Shown here: positions 21,568 through 29,876 of the stretch, piece after piece
Layout: each line of letters begins with the position of its first letter
How positions within the stretch are numbered: position 1 is the first letter of the stretch
Source of the DNA: Streptomyces cinnamoneus
Lineage (GTDB): Bacteria > Actinomycetota > Actinomycetes > Streptomycetales > Streptomycetaceae
Direction: 5' to 3'
Assembly: GCF_002939475.1 (NCBI RefSeq)
Contig: NZ_PKFQ01000001.1
Location: forward strand, 4,523,001-4,587,000
DNA length: 64,000 bases
Notes under the pieces: model-generated
The model's input: the letters and a program-made list of their open reading frames with translations, nothing else
Databases searched by the model: none
What the model was told of the DNA's origin: nothing
Translations under genes and position numbers: made by a program

Positions 21568-23442
21568 TCAGCCCGCCAGTCGCCCCCGGGTCGCGCCCCC
21601 GCCGAAGGTGGCCGGCAGCAGGCCGGTCAGGATGATGCCCCCCACCACCGCGCCCCCCAGCGCCCGGGCCGGCGAGGGGGCGTCCGGGGCGTACGGCGTG
21701 CCGTACGCCTCCACGTCCTGCTCCGCCAGGGCGCGGGCCTGGCGGGCGAGGGTGTCCGCCCGGTCCGCGTGCCCGAGGGACAGGTGGCGCTCCGCCTCCG
21801 CCAGCCGGGTGCGCGCCCGGCAGCCGATCGCCCCCCGGTGGGTGCCGATGAAGTCCCGGGCCGCCGCCACCTCCGCCCGGGCGGCGAGCACCGCCCGCGC
21901 CGGCCGGCCCGGCAGCGCCGCCGTGTCGAGGCGGCGCAGCAGGGCGGGGACGTCGCAGGGGCCGCGGGCCAGCTCCCGTCGCACCTCCGCCAGCACCGCC
22001 CGCGCGGCCGGCACCGCCGCGGCCTCCGTCAGGGCGTCGCGCAGCCGGGCCGCTGCCGCCGTGAGGTCGTGGGTGTGCCGGAGCGTGGCGAGGGTGAGGG
22101 TGCGGGCCTGGGCGAGGGCGGCCTCGGCCGCGCGCAGCGAGAGGGCCGTTTGGGAGGCGTCGCGGGCGGCCAGGGCGGCGCGGGCCTCCTCCAGGGCGGT
22201 GGCGGCGAAGGTGAGGCGGTCGAGGGCCTCGGCGGGGTGGCCGGCGACGGGGGCGAGGGCGCTGGGCGCGTGGTGGGGGGCGAGAGCGGCCAGGGCGGCC
22301 TCGGCGGTGTCGACGCGGGGTGCGAGGGCCCGGGCGGTGGCCTCGGCCCGTTCGAGGATGGCGCGGGCGTTGGCCCGGGGGGCGCGGAGCCGGTCGAAGG
22401 CCTCCGACTCGGCGTCCAGCCGCCGGTTGGCGCTGGTGCAGCGGGAGCAGATCTCGTCCAGGGCGTGGCGGCGGAAGCCGTCGTCCTCCTGCGGGGCGTC
22501 GTCGAGCCGCTGCCGCAGCCGGAAGGCGTCGGCGAGCTCGCCCCTGGCGTAGGCCACGGCCTCGGCGAACGGGCGGGTGGCGGCCTCGCCCGACTGTATG
22601 GCGGCGAAGAGGAGTTCCTCGGCGCTGGTGCGCACGGCGTCGTCGGTGTCGACGAGGTTGCGCGCGGCCTCGGCCTCCAGTTCCGGCAGGGGGGTGAGCG
22701 GCTGGACCATGCGGGCGAGGCCCGGCTCGGTGGTCGCGGTGGTGAGCACGGGGCGGCCCCGCCCGGACCGGCGCAGCCGGACGGACTGGGTGTGCCGGGA
22801 GCAGAGGTAGAGCCCGGCGAGCCCGGCGCCGGCCGCCCCGGCCACCGGCATCCACACCCCGTGGTCGCCGGGCACGAGCCCGTCGCCGCCGGGGTCGCTG
22901 CTGCCGGGCCGGATGCGGGGGGTGCGGACGGGGGAGCCCTCGAGCACGGCCGCGTAGCCCGCGGCGGCGCCGACGGCGGCGCCGGCCCAGTCGTGCTGGG
23001 CGAGGGCGGGGGCGATGGCGGTGACGGAGACCTTCTGGATCTGGGCCTTGCGGAAGCCGGAGTCCTTGTCGGCCGAGACGGCGTACTGGCGGTGGTGGGT
23101 GGCGACGGCCAGCAGCACGTCGTGCGGGCCGAGGCCGTTGCGGTCGGCGGTGGCGTCCGCCCAGGCGCGGCCGGAGCGGCCGGAGAAGTCGCGCACGTAG
23201 GTGACGTAGAGCCGGACGTGGTGGTGGGTGTACAGCCGGTCGAGCGCGGCCTCGACCTGGCCGCGGCGGCGGCCGAGCGCCCCGACCGTGTCCGTGATGC
23301 GGCCGGAGGCGTCCAGGTCGAGGGGCGTGTCCGCGCGGGCGGCGACCACGGCCGGAAGCAGCACGGCGCACAGCGCGAGGAGGGCGCCGAGCAGGGCCCG
23401 GCTCGGCGCCCCCGGCCCGTGCCCACCCGAAAGCCGCGTCAC
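21568..23442 (-). CDS. TPM-domain membrane/secreted protein with long helical region
   Basis: 624 residues. An N-terminal signal sequence (about 1-40, ending near ARA) is followed by a TPM domain (about 45-165: RITDTVGALGRRRGQVEAAL, VRLYVTYVRDFSG, HDVLLAVATHHRQYAVS), a membrane helix around 210-230, then about 350 residues of Ala/Arg/Glu-rich helices and a hydrophobic C-terminal segment (GGAVVGGIILTGLLP). TPM domains are linked to extracytoplasmic phosphatase or photosystem-repair functions; the role in Streptomyces is unknown. It starts at GTG 23442, divergent from nothing and convergent with the PP2C gene. Confidence 0.78.
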   Translation of the reverse strand: MTRLSGGHGPGAPSRALLGALLALCAVLLPAVVAARADTPLDLDASGRITDTVGALGRRRGQVEAALDRLYTHHHVRLYVTYVRDFSGRSGRAWADATADRNGLGPHDVLLAVATHHRQYAVSADKDSGFRKAQIQKVSVTAIAPALAQHDWAGAAVGAAAGYAAVLEGSPVRTPRIRPGSSDPGGDGLVPGDHGVWMPVAGAAGAGLAGLYLCSRHTQSVRLRRSGRGRPVLTTATTEPGLARMVQPLTPLPELEAEAARNLVDTDDAVRTSAEELLFAAIQSGEAATRPFAEAVAYARGELADAFRLRQRLDDAPQEDDGFRRHALDEICSRCTSANRRLDAESEAFDRLRAPRANARAILERAEATARALAPRVDTAEAALAALAPHHAPSALAPVAGHPAEALDRLTFAATALEEARAALAARDASQTALSLRAAEAALAQARTLTLATLRHTHDLTAAAARLRDALTEAAAVPAARAVLAEVRRELARGPCDVPALLRRLDTAALPGRPARAVLAARAEVAAARDFIGTHRGAIGCRARTRLAEAERHLSLGHADRADTLARQARALAEQDVEAYGTPYAPDAPSPARALGGAVVGGIILTGLLPATFGGGATRGRLAG

Positions 23443-23509
23443 ATTTTGGAGCGTATGACCGTATTGGTGGGTCCGCTACTGGGAAGGCCCGAGCTTTTAC
23501 GGAGGGTGA

Positions 23510-24277
23510 TCACTCCTTGCGGCGGCGGATCTTGCTGCCCAGCCAGACCAGCGGATCGTAGGACCGGTCCACCACCCGTTCCTTCAGCGGGATCAGGGCG
23601 TTGTCCGTGATCTTGATGTGCTCGGGGCAGACCTCCGTGCAGCACTTGGTGATGTTGCAGTAGCCCAGGCCGTGGTCCTCCCGCGCCCCCTGCCTGCGGT
23701 CCACGCCGGCCTCGTCCGCGGCGTCCAGCGGGTGCATGTCCAGCTCCGCCACGCGCATCAGGAAACGCGGGCCGGCGAAGTTGGTCTTGTTCTCCTCGTG
23801 GTCCCGCACCACGTGGCAGGTGTTCTGGCACAGGAAGCACTCGATGCACTTGCGGAACTCCTGAATCCGCCCCACGTCCTCCTGCCGCATCCGGTACTCG
23901 CCCGGCTTCAGCCGGGCCGGCGGCACGAAGGACGGCACCTCGCGCGCCTTGACGTAGTTGTACGACACGTCCGTCACCAGGTCCCGGGTCACCGGGAAGG
24001 TCCGCATGGGGGTGACGGTGACCGTCTCGGCCGGGTCGAAGACCGACATCCGGGTCATGCACATCAGCCGCGGCCGGCCGTTGATCTCCGCGCTGCACGA
24101 GCCGCACTTGCCCGCCTTGCAGTTCCAGCGGACCGCGAGGTCCGGCGCGGCCGTGGCCTGGAGACGGTGGATGATGTCGAGGACGACCTCGCCCTCGTGG
24201 ACGGCCACCTCGTAGTCGACGAGACCACCACCGTCCGCATCACCCCGCCACACCTTGAAGCGGGCCTGGTAACTCAT
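23510..24277 (-). CDS. sdhB: Succinate dehydrogenase iron-sulfur subunit (Sdh1-type)
   Basis: 255 residues. The N-terminal [2Fe-2S] domain has CKAGKCGSCSAEING plus a later Cys (LMC). The C-terminal domain has CIECFLCQNTCH and CCTEVCPEHIK for the [4Fe-4S] and [3Fe-4S] clusters. It passes electrons from the flavoprotein to the quinone site. ATG 24277 overlaps the sdhA stop (ATGA). The sequence resembles the actinobacterial fumarate-reductase-like Sdh1 group (M. tuberculosis Rv0247c) rather than the classical Sdh2. Confidence 0.93.
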   Translation of the reverse strand: MSYQARFKVWRGDADGGGLVDYEVAVHEGEVVLDIIHRLQATAAPDLAVRWNCKAGKCGSCSAEINGRPRLMCMTRMSVFDPAETVTVTPMRTFPVTRDLVTDVSYNYVKAREVPSFVPPARLKPGEYRMRQEDVGRIQEFRKCIECFLCQNTCHVVRDHEENKTNFAGPRFLMRVAELDMHPLDAADEAGVDRRQGAREDHGLGYCNITKCCTEVCPEHIKITDNALIPLKERVVDRSYDPLVWLGSKIRRRKE

Positions 24278-26229
24278 GAAGTGAGCTCCTCGTCGGTCAG
24301 GTACTTCGCCAGCTCCTCCTTCTCGAAAAGGGCCAGCAGGTCTTCCCGGATCGCCGGGGTCTCGCGCCGCTCCAGCCGGATCAGGCCCAGGGCCGAGTCC
24401 GTCACCGCGGGCCCCGTGGACTCGTCCGCCAGCCGGCAGACCAGGTTGACCCGCCGCCAGCGGCGGTCCATCCCCGGATGGTCGTCCCGGGTGTGCCCGC
24501 CGCGGCTCTCCGTGCGCTCCAGCGCCGCCCGCGCCACGCACTCGCTGACCAGCAGCATGTTGCGCAGGTCCAGGGCCAGGTGCCAGCCGGGGTTGAACTG
24601 CCGGTGCCCCTCCACCCCGGCCCGCCGCGCCCGCGCCCGCAGCCCGGCCAGCCGGTGGAGCGCCTCCTCCATCTCGCCGGCCCGCCGGATGATGCCGACC
24701 AGGTCGCTCATCGACTGCTGGAGCTCCTGGTGGAGGGTGTACGGGTTCTCGGCCGGGCCGTGCGAGACGCTCGGGTCGCCGCCCTCCGCCCCGAACGGGC
24801 GCAGCGCCTCCGCCGCCGCCAGCTCGACGTCGGCCTCCGAGACGGCCGGCGTCGCACCGGTCGCGAAGGCGGCCGCGTACTTCGCCGCGTACAGCCCCGC
24901 GCGCCGCCCGAAGACCAGCAGGTCGGACAGCGAGTTGCCGCCGAGCCGGTTGGAGCCGTGCATCCCGCCGGCCACCTCGCCCGCCGCGAACAGGCCCGGC
25001 ACCCCGCAGGCGGCGGCGGTGTCCGGGTCGACCTCGACGCCGCCCATCACGTAGTGGCAGGTGGGGCCGACCTCCATGGGCTCGGCCGTGATGTCCACGT
25101 CCGCCAGCTCCTTGAACTGGTGGTGCATGGACGGCAGCTTCCGCTTGATCGCCTCGGCCGGCATCCGGGTGGACACGTCCAGGAACACCCCGCCGTGCGG
25201 GGAGCCGCGCCCGGCCTTGACCTCGGCGTTGATGGCGCGGGCCACCTCGTCGCGGGGCAGCAGCTCGGGCGGTCTGCGGTTGTGGTCGGGGTCGGTGTAC
25301 CAGCGGTCGCCCTCGGCCTCCGACTCGGCGTACTTCTCCTTGAAGACGTCCGGGACGTAGTCGAACATGAACCGCTTGCCGTCGCTGTTGCGCAGCACCC
25401 CGCCGTCGCCGCGCACCGACTCGGTGACCAGGATCCCCTTCACCGACGGCGGCCAGACCATGCCCGTGGGGTGGAACTGCACGAACTCCATGTTGACCAG
25501 CCGCGCCCCCGCCAGCAGCGCCAGCGCGTGCCCGTCACCGGTGTACTCCCAGGAGTTCGACGTCACCTTGAAGGACTTGCCGATGCCGCCGGTGGCCAGC
25601 ACCACGGCCGGCGCCTCGATCACGAAGAAACGGCCCGACTCGCGCTCGTAGCCGAAGACGCCGGACACCCGTCGGCCCTTGGGGCCGTCCTCCCTCAGCA
25701 CGCGGGTGACCGTGCACTCCTGAAAGACCTTCAGGCGGGCTTCGTAGTCGCCGTAGGCCCGGTGGTCCTCCTGCTGGAGCGAGACGATCTTCTGCTGGAG
25801 GGTGCGGATCAGCTCCAGGCCCGTGCGGTCGCCCACGTGGGCCAGCCGCGGGTACTCGTGCCCGCCGAAGTTGCGCTGGGAGATCCGCCCGTCGACCGTG
25901 CGGTCGAAGACCGCGCCCCAGGTCTCCAGCTCCCAGACCCGGTCGGGGGCCTCCTGGGCGTGCAGCTCCGCCATCCGCCAGTTGTTGAGGAACTTGCCGC
26001 CGCGCATGGTGTCGCGGAAGTGCACCTGCCAGTTGTCGTTGCCGTTGACGTTGGCCATCGAGGCGGCGATGCCGCCCTCCGCCATCACCGTATGCGCCTT
26101 GCCGAACAGCGACTTGCAGATCACCGCGCAGCGCAGTCCCTGCTCGCGGGCCTCGATGGCGGCGCGCAGCCCGGCGCCGCCCGCCCCCACCACGACCACG
26201 TCCCAGGACTGCCGGTCCACCCGTGTCAT
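24274..26229 (-). CDS. sdhA: Succinate dehydrogenase / fumarate reductase flavoprotein (Sdh1-type)
   Basis: 651 residues. It begins with the FAD-binding GAGGAGLRAAIEAREQ and has FGKAHTVMAEGGI, where the His is the expected covalent FAD attachment point. The active-site region HQFKELADVD..MEVGPTCHYVMGG and the C-terminal helical domain (EARRAGVEGHRQFNPGW) follow. It oxidises succinate to fumarate in the citric-acid cycle. ATG 26229 lies 18 bases after the sdhC stop, and the stop overlaps sdhB, so all three are one operon on the minus strand. Confidence 0.94.
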   Translation of the reverse strand: MTRVDRQSWDVVVVGAGGAGLRAAIEAREQGLRCAVICKSLFGKAHTVMAEGGIAASMANVNGNDNWQVHFRDTMRGGKFLNNWRMAELHAQEAPDRVWELETWGAVFDRTVDGRISQRNFGGHEYPRLAHVGDRTGLELIRTLQQKIVSLQQEDHRAYGDYEARLKVFQECTVTRVLREDGPKGRRVSGVFGYERESGRFFVIEAPAVVLATGGIGKSFKVTSNSWEYTGDGHALALLAGARLVNMEFVQFHPTGMVWPPSVKGILVTESVRGDGGVLRNSDGKRFMFDYVPDVFKEKYAESEAEGDRWYTDPDHNRRPPELLPRDEVARAINAEVKAGRGSPHGGVFLDVSTRMPAEAIKRKLPSMHHQFKELADVDITAEPMEVGPTCHYVMGGVEVDPDTAAACGVPGLFAAGEVAGGMHGSNRLGGNSLSDLLVFGRRAGLYAAKYAAAFATGATPAVSEADVELAAAEALRPFGAEGGDPSVSHGPAENPYTLHQELQQSMSDLVGIIRRAGEMEEALHRLAGLRARARRAGVEGHRQFNPGWHLALDLRNMLLVSECVARAALERTESRGGHTRDDHPGMDRRWRRVNLVCRLADESTGPAVTDSALGLIRLERRETPAIREDLLALFEKEELAKYLTDEELTS

Positions 26230-26247
26230 CGAAAAGAAGTCCCTCTC

Positions 26248-27093
26248 CTAGAAGAAGCGCGGATCGTCGAAGGCGCCGCTGGCGACCAGGTAGACGTAGA
26301 AGTCGGCGACCGCCACGCTCACCAGCGACGCCCAGGCCAGCTGCATGTGGCGGGCGTTGAGCACCCCGACCCAGCCCCACAGGCGGTAGCGCACCGGATG
26401 CCGGGAGAAGTTGCGCAGCCTGCCGCCGACGATGTGCCGGCAGGAGTGGCAGGAGAGGGTGTACGCCCAGATCAGCGCGACGTTGGCGAGGAGCACGAGC
26501 GTGCCCAGACCCATGTGGCCCCAGGCCCCGTCCTCGTCGCGGAAGCCGAGGAGGGCGTCGTAGGTGAGGACGCCCGCGACGAGCACCGCGAAGTAGAAGA
26601 AGTAGCGGTGGACGTTCTGGAGGATCAGCGGGAAGCGGGTCTCGCCGCTGTACTTCGCGTGCGGCTCCGGCACCGCGCAGGCCGGGGGCGACGCCCAGAA
26701 GCCGCGGTAGTACGCCTTGCGGTAGTAGTAGCAGGTCAGCCGGAAGCCCAGCGGGAAGATCAGCACCAGCAGGGCGGGCGACAGCCGCCACCACGAGCCC
26801 ACGATCTCCCAGTCCGCCCCGGCGGGCATGTCCACGCAGTTCGCCGCGAGACAGGGCGAGTAGAACGGGGAGACGTACGGGGCGGCGTAGTAGTCGTCGC
26901 CGGCGAAGGCCCGCCAGGTGGAGTACACGATGAACGCGAGCAGCCCCGCGGCGGTGACGGCGGGGGCCAGCCACCAGCGGTCACCGCGCAGGTGGCGGGC
27001 CGGGATGGCGGCGCGGGAGGCGTGGTCGACGCCGCGGCCCGCGGGGCGCCCCGCGGTCGCGGCGGAGGCTTGGGGGTCGGTACCAGTGGCCAA
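26248..27093 (-). CDS. sdhC: Succinate dehydrogenase membrane anchor (Sdh1 type)
   Basis: 281 residues with about five membrane helices (near 45-65, 100-120, 155-175, 190-210, 245-265). It resembles the single-chain anchor of mycobacterial Sdh1 (Rv0249c), longer than the classical SdhC/SdhD pair, with GFRLTCYYYRKAYYRGF and CHSCRHIVGGRLRNF as recognisable segments. It anchors SdhAB at the cytoplasmic membrane and forms the quinone site. First of the three core sdh genes; ATG 27093. Confidence 0.88.
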   Translation of the reverse strand: MATGTDPQASAATAGRPAGRGVDHASRAAIPARHLRGDRWWLAPAVTAAGLLAFIVYSTWRAFAGDDYYAAPYVSPFYSPCLAANCVDMPAGADWEIVGSWWRLSPALLVLIFPLGFRLTCYYYRKAYYRGFWASPPACAVPEPHAKYSGETRFPLILQNVHRYFFYFAVLVAGVLTYDALLGFRDEDGAWGHMGLGTLVLLANVALIWAYTLSCHSCRHIVGGRLRNFSRHPVRYRLWGWVGVLNARHMQLAWASLVSVAVADFYVYLVASGAFDDPRFF

Positions 27094-27150
27094 GGAGGAC
27101 TCCGGTCAGGAGTGAGGGAACGGTGTGGTCGCGCCGCTGCCTGGGCGGAC

Positions 27151-27456
27151 TCAGGGCGCGTGGCCGGTCGGGGAGCCGAGCCCCTCGTCCTGCGCGTCCG
27201 TCCACAGCGAGGCGTCGTAGGGGGCGTCGGAGATCTGCACCATCGCTTCGCGCGGCAGCCGCTCCACGTGGACGCCGCCCGGGCCGCAGCCGTCGGGGCT
27301 CAGCAGGGCCACGCTCTCCCGCAGGTGACCGGCGTCCGTACGGACCCGCCGCACGTCGAGGCCGCCCCTGCCCAGGCGCTGCTCGATCCGCCCGATCGCC
27401 CGGTCGAGATCGTCGAGACAGCGCTGCATCATCGTCAATTCATCTTTAACGGACAT
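27151..27456 (-). CDS. Hypothetical protein at the head of the sdh operon
   Basis: 101 residues starting MSVKDELTMMQRCLDDLDRA. The N-terminal half is an amphipathic helix (about 1-50) suited to dimerisation; the C-terminus is less structured. It precedes sdhC by 57 bases on the same strand and may be cotranscribed with it. I do not recognise the family. It could be an accessory or assembly protein, but this rests only on position. The upstream 27457-27755 gap separates it from the divergent lipoprotein gene and must hold two promoters, though no clear hexamers were found. Confidence 0.65.
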   Translation of the reverse strand: MSVKDELTMMQRCLDDLDRAIGRIEQRLGRGGLDVRRVRTDAGHLRESVALLSPDGCGPGGVHVERLPREAMVQISDAPYDASLWTDAQDEGLGSPTGHAP

Positions 27457-27755
27457 GATTTGGCCTTCCGCCTCGGCGGTCGCGGGTGGCGCCCTGTCAT
27501 GCGACTGAGAGTGTCGCGCGTCACACCCCTTGAGGGGAAGATAGCCGTCCTGATCGCGCCTTCGCGGGAGCGCATTCCCCGGCCGCCCCTTTGGCTGGTG
27601 AACGTTCGTCCAGGCGGGTGGCGTGCGCGCCGGCGGCGCCGTGTCGGCACGTCTTCGCCCGGGGCGTCGCTTTCAGTGGGCCGCGAAAGATGCGATCAGC
27701 TGCGCGGACGCGACGGCTGTGAACGATCCCGGACCGTCCGGCGGAGGTAGCACCC

Positions 27756-29672
27756 ATGTCGTCCATGCGCACACGGTCCCGTACGCACCGCCCCGCCGTT
27801 CTCCTCGCGGCCGTGGTCCTGCTTCCGCTGCCCGCCCTGGCCGGCTGTGCCGGCGGCAGGGCCGGCGACGAGGGCGAGGGCCCCGCGGCCCCCCGCGACA
27901 TCGCCACCGCCGCCCGCGCCAAGGTCGCCGACAAAGGCACCCTGACCTGGGCCGTCGACGCACTGCCCGCCACCTTCAACGTCTTCCAGGCCGACGCGGA
28001 CGCGGCGGCGCAGAAGGTCGCCCAGGCGGCACTGCCCACCCTGTTCACCCTCGACGAGCGCGGGCGCCCGCAGCGCAACCCCGACTACCTGAAGGCCGCC
28101 GAGCTCTTCCATCGCAAGCCCCGGCAGGTCGTGGTCTACAAGCTGAACCCCAGGGCCGTCTGGAGCGACGGCAGCGCGATCACCGCCGCCGACTTCGAGG
28201 CCCAGTGGAAGGCGCTGCGCGGCAAGGACAGCGCGTTCTGGACGGCCCGCAACGCGGGGTACGACCGGATCGACCGCGTCGAGCGCGGGGCGAACGACCG
28301 CGAGGTCAAGGTCACGTTCGCGAAGAGCTACGCCGACTGGCCCGCCCTGTTCACCCCGCTGTACCCGCGGTCGGTCATGGGCAGCGGCGGCGCCTTCAAC
28401 GACTCGGCCCGCAAGGAGCTCAAGGTCGGCGCCGGCCCGTTCAAGGTCGGCGCCCGCGACCAGAAGCAGAACACCCTCACGCTCGTGCGCAACCCCAGGT
28501 GGTGGGGCGATCCCGCCAAGCTCGACCGGCTCGTGCTGCGGGCCGTGCCGCGCGAGCAGCGGGTCGAGGCCCTGGCGAGCGGCAAGGCGGACCTGGCCGA
28601 GATCAGCCCGGCCGGCGCCGAGCGCATCATCAAGGCGAACACCCCGCCCAAGAAGGGGGACGGCGCCAACAAGCCCGTGGCCGCCGACGCGACGGCGCTG
28701 CGCGGCCTCGTCGTCCGCAAGTCCCTGGAGCCCGCCTACACCCAGCTCGCCCTCAACGGCTCCTCCGGCCCGCTCGCCGACGAGCGCGTCCGGCGGGCCG
28801 TCGCCCGGGCCGTCGACCGCAAGGCCCTCGCCGAGTTCGTCCTCACGCCGCTGGGCCTGCCCGCCGAGCCCATGGGCAGCCACGTCCTGGTGGCCGGCCA
28901 GGAGGGCTACGAGGACAACAGCGACGCGATCGGCGCCCCGGACCCCCGGGCCGCCCAGGCGCTGCTGGCGGACGCCGGCTGGAAGGAGGGCCACGGCGCG
29001 GCCCCCCGGAAGAAGGCGCTGGGCCAGGTGCCCCCGGCCGGCCACCGGCCGGACCTGGAGGCCCCGGCCGGCCAGGTCACCGGCGCCGGCGACGGCAAGA
29101 GCGCCGGCGACAGCGGCGGGAAGGCGGCCGCCGCCCCGGCCCGCTTCAAGGACGGCAAGAAGCTGATGCTCCGCTTCGTTCTGCCCAAGGGCGCCGGGGC
29201 CGAGCCGCTGCGGGCCGTCGGCGAGCGGATCGCCCGGCAGCTGGACGCGATCGGCGTCCGCACGGAGATCGTGGGCGTCGACGACGCCTCCTTCTTCAAG
29301 GACCACATCGCCTCCGGCGACTTCGACCTGGCGCTGTACGGCTGGCCCACGGGCGCCTACCCGGCCACCGACGCCCGGCCGATCTTCGCCAAGCCGCAGC
29401 CCGCGGCCGACGGCTCGCTCCAGGTCGAGCAGAACTACACCCGGGTCGGCACCGACCAGATCGACCGGCTCTTCGACCAGGCCTCCACGGAGCTGGACCA
29501 GGAGGCGTCCCGGGACCTGGTGGCACGGGCGGACGCCCGCATCTGGGCGGCCGCCGGCTCGATCCCCCTCTACCAGCGGCCGGAGCTGGTGGGCGTGCGC
29601 AAGACGGTCGTCAACGCCGGAGCCTTCGGGCTGGCGACGCCGCGCTACCAGGACATGGGATTCGCGCGCTGA
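27756..29672 (+). CDS. Peptide-type ABC transporter substrate-binding lipoprotein (orphan)
   Basis: 638 residues of the SBP_bac_5 family. A lipoprotein signal (LPLPALAGC, Cys at about residue 31) is followed by the bilobed domain with YKLNPRAVWSDGSAITAADF and the C-terminal YPATDARPIF region. An insert of about 45 residues near 420-470, rich in Gly, Ala, Pro and Lys, interrupts the fold. GGAGG lies upstream of ATG 27756. No permease or ATPase genes adjoin it, so it must feed another importer or act as a sensor or lytic-type binding protein. A 7-bp hairpin follows the stop. Confidence 0.85.
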   Translation: MSSMRTRSRTHRPAVLLAAVVLLPLPALAGCAGGRAGDEGEGPAAPRDIATAARAKVADKGTLTWAVDALPATFNVFQADADAAAQKVAQAALPTLFTLDERGRPQRNPDYLKAAELFHRKPRQVVVYKLNPRAVWSDGSAITAADFEAQWKALRGKDSAFWTARNAGYDRIDRVERGANDREVKVTFAKSYADWPALFTPLYPRSVMGSGGAFNDSARKELKVGAGPFKVGARDQKQNTLTLVRNPRWWGDPAKLDRLVLRAVPREQRVEALASGKADLAEISPAGAERIIKANTPPKKGDGANKPVAADATALRGLVVRKSLEPAYTQLALNGSSGPLADERVRRAVARAVDRKALAEFVLTPLGLPAEPMGSHVLVAGQEGYEDNSDAIGAPDPRAAQALLADAGWKEGHGAAPRKKALGQVPPAGHRPDLEAPAGQVTGAGDGKSAGDSGGKAAAAPARFKDGKKLMLRFVLPKGAGAEPLRAVGERIARQLDAIGVRTEIVGVDDASFFKDHIASGDFDLALYGWPTGAYPATDARPIFAKPQPAADGSLQVEQNYTRVGTDQIDRLFDQASTELDQEASRDLVARADARIWAAAGSIPLYQRPELVGVRKTVVNAGAFGLATPRYQDMGFAR

Positions 29673-29682
29673 GGGGTCCCCA

Positions 29683-29697
29683 GGCTCCCGGGGAGCC
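29683..29697 (+). terminator. Hairpin after the orphan lipoprotein gene
   Basis: GGCTCCC, one G, then GGGAGCC, 10 bases after the stop at 29672. Confidence 0.55.
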
Positions 29698-29876
29698 GCT
29701 TCCAGGAACGAATACCGCTGCATCATCCCAGGTCAAGGCGGTCATCACCGGCCCTGGGGGGCCGAAGGCGGCGACGCCCCGTACCATGGAAGTGGCCGCG
29801 GCGTGATTAGCCCGGCGGGCGCGCGTGCCGGACCGTACGCGCCGCCATCCACGATTCCGGGAGAAGCGCCGCAAGT

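Noticed and set aside
20180..22552. Long plus-strand frame across the PP2C gene and into the TPM gene
   Set aside because: Arg/Ala-rich shadow that runs antisense to the TPM gene and out of frame with the phosphatase.
24478..27750. 1,090-codon plus-strand frame antisense to the sdh operon
   Set aside because: No protein-like motif; a shadow of sdhC, sdhA and neighbours caused by GC bias.
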